Both the position numbers and the translations under genes were made by a program. Below, piece by piece: positions 63,378-64,000 of a stretch of DNA of 64,000 nucleotides. Position 1 is the first letter of the stretch. Each line of letters opens with the position of its first letter. The notes beneath the pieces were generated by a model. The model was not told the DNA's origin. It searched no databases and saw only the letters and a list, made by a program, of their open reading frames with translations. Where the stretch lies: NCBI GenBank assembly GCA_019685655.1, contig JABFQP010000001.1, positions 372,001-436,000 on the forward strand. Reading direction: 5' to 3'. This DNA is from Candidatus Bathyarchaeota archaeon A05DMB-5 (GTDB lineage Archaea; Thermoproteota; Bathyarchaeia; Bathyarchaeales; Bathycorpusculaceae).

Positions 63378-64000
63378 AACCACCTTTCTTCTAAGCCTTT
63401 AAAAAGGCGAACCAAAACCTCCTCGTCAGCATCAACAAACTGCTGGTTTTCAGCTATCTCCACGAAACCATCAGCTTTTGCAAGCGTAGTAATAGCTCCC
63501 GAAAGCCCAGATGGGACTGGTTCTGCAAGCAACCGCTTTGACTTGTCACGTTTCAACTTAACCATAACAAACGTTCGTCTACCCTTCGCTGGAAACATTC
63601 TTGTAGCCGCCAAAGCCTTAACAGTCGACAGTTCTTCTGTTTTTCGTCCCGCCAATTGCTGAATAATTGGGCGAACAAGCAAATGAAAAATTAGCAATGC
63701 CGAAGTTGGATGTCCCGGCAACGAAAAAACCAGTTTTCCATCAACCAAAGCAACCGTTGTAGGTTTTCCCGGTTTAGTCGCGATTCCACAAACAATCACT
63801 CCTGGTTTTCCAAGCGAATTCAACGTTTGTGGCATAACATCTTTCGGACCAACCGAAACTCCGCCTGAAGTTACGACCATATCTGCAGATGCCAAAGCAT
63901 GTTTTAACGCTTTCTGTATCTCATCCTTATCATCTGGAAAAACACCCAAATAAACTGGTTTTCCGCCACTTTCCAACACTGCAGTGCTCAGACTGTAAGC
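63374..64000 (-). CDS. moeA: Molybdopterin molybdenumtransferase MoeA, C-terminal part
   Basis: The frame is open from the stop at 63374 to the window edge, so the N-terminal half is missing. Residues AYSLSTAVLESGGKPVYLGVFPDD, then VVTSGGVSVGPKDVMPQTL (the molybdate/MPT-binding TSGGVSxG loop) and KLVFSLPGHPTSALLIF match MoeA. It inserts metal into molybdopterin. The C-terminal domain IV follows. A MoaD-like protein is at 16948. Confidence 0.9.
   Translation of the reverse strand, partial: AYSLSTAVLESGGKPVYLGVFPDDKDEIQKALKHALASADMVVTSGGVSVGPKDVMPQTLNSLGKPGVIVCGIATKPGKPTTVALVDGKLVFSLPGHPTSALLIFHLLVRPIIQQLAGRKTEELSTVKALAATRMFPAKGRRTFVMVKLKRDKSKRLLAEPVPSGLSGAITTLAKADGFVEIAENQQFVDADEEVLVRLFKGLEERWF

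Overview
The window is archaeal chromosome. It carries both subunits of topoisomerase VI, two thermosome subunits, a family B DNA polymerase, aIF5B, ABCE1, RadB, the CTP-dependent riboflavin kinase, archaeal-type thymidylate synthase, CDP-archaeol synthase, Cgi121 of KEOPS and AglB. Coenzyme F420 ligase, a split (catalytic-only) threonyl-tRNA synthetase, a bacterial-type GAPDH and OST3/OST6- and ALG7-like glycosylation proteins fit a mesophilic or moderately thermophilic lineage of the TACK/Bathyarchaeota kind. That placement is inference; no rRNA is present to settle it. No insertion sequence, prophage or CRISPR array was seen, and base composition looks even, so this is core genome rather than an island.

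Layout. 1-7.7 kb: a nuclease-like protein, a glycosyltransferase, then on the minus strand gcvH, a CoA-disulfide-reductase-like flavoprotein, GAPDH and PGK, and inositol-phosphate synthase. 7.8-19 kb: riboflavin kinase, ADP-forming acyl-CoA synthetase, F420 ligase, thymidylate synthase, HtpX with an embedded EF-hand, a divergent Lrp/AsnC regulator and asparagine synthetase, tRNA-Glu, a thermosome subunit, and a MoaD plus radical SAM pair. 19-32 kb: a 0.6 kb gap, aIF5B, a surface protein, topo VI B and A, cytidine deaminase, ABCE1, a tiny gene encoding four EEEEW repeats, asparaginase, a likely C/D box RNA, a THUMP protein, Cgi121 and a phosphoribosyltransferase. 32-41 kb: histidine catabolism (formiminotransferase, HutI, HutU), Cys-rich proteins, the second thermosome subunit and Sua5. 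41-51 kb: CBS protein, UbiD, PAC3/4-like protein, endonuclease III, Clp1-like kinase, RuvC-like protein, RadB, CarS, OST3/6-like protein and topo IA. 51-64 kb: gcvT, AglB and an ALG7-like transferase, a QueT transporter behind a structured leader, DNA polymerase B, a frameshifted ThrRS, an RNA m5C methyltransferase, an agmatinase-family enzyme and the C-terminal part of MoeA.

How the genes fit together. Several modules are spread over the window: N-glycosylation (AglB, ALG7-like transferase, OST3/6-like subunit, with sequon-rich secreted proteins as plausible substrates), t6A tRNA modification (Sua5 and Cgi121), one-carbon metabolism (GcvH, GcvT, formiminotransferase, thymidylate synthase), molybdopterin cofactor work (MoaD-like, MoeA) and lower glycolysis/gluconeogenesis (GAPDH, PGK). 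The most unusual items are the EEEEW micro-protein upstream of abce1, the foldable leader of queT whose hairpin can pair with the Shine-Dalgarno sequence, a TATA-containing element recurring downstream of three minus-strand genes, the EF-hand in HtpX, and the asnC-asnA-like pair with two operator-like repeats 42 bp apart.
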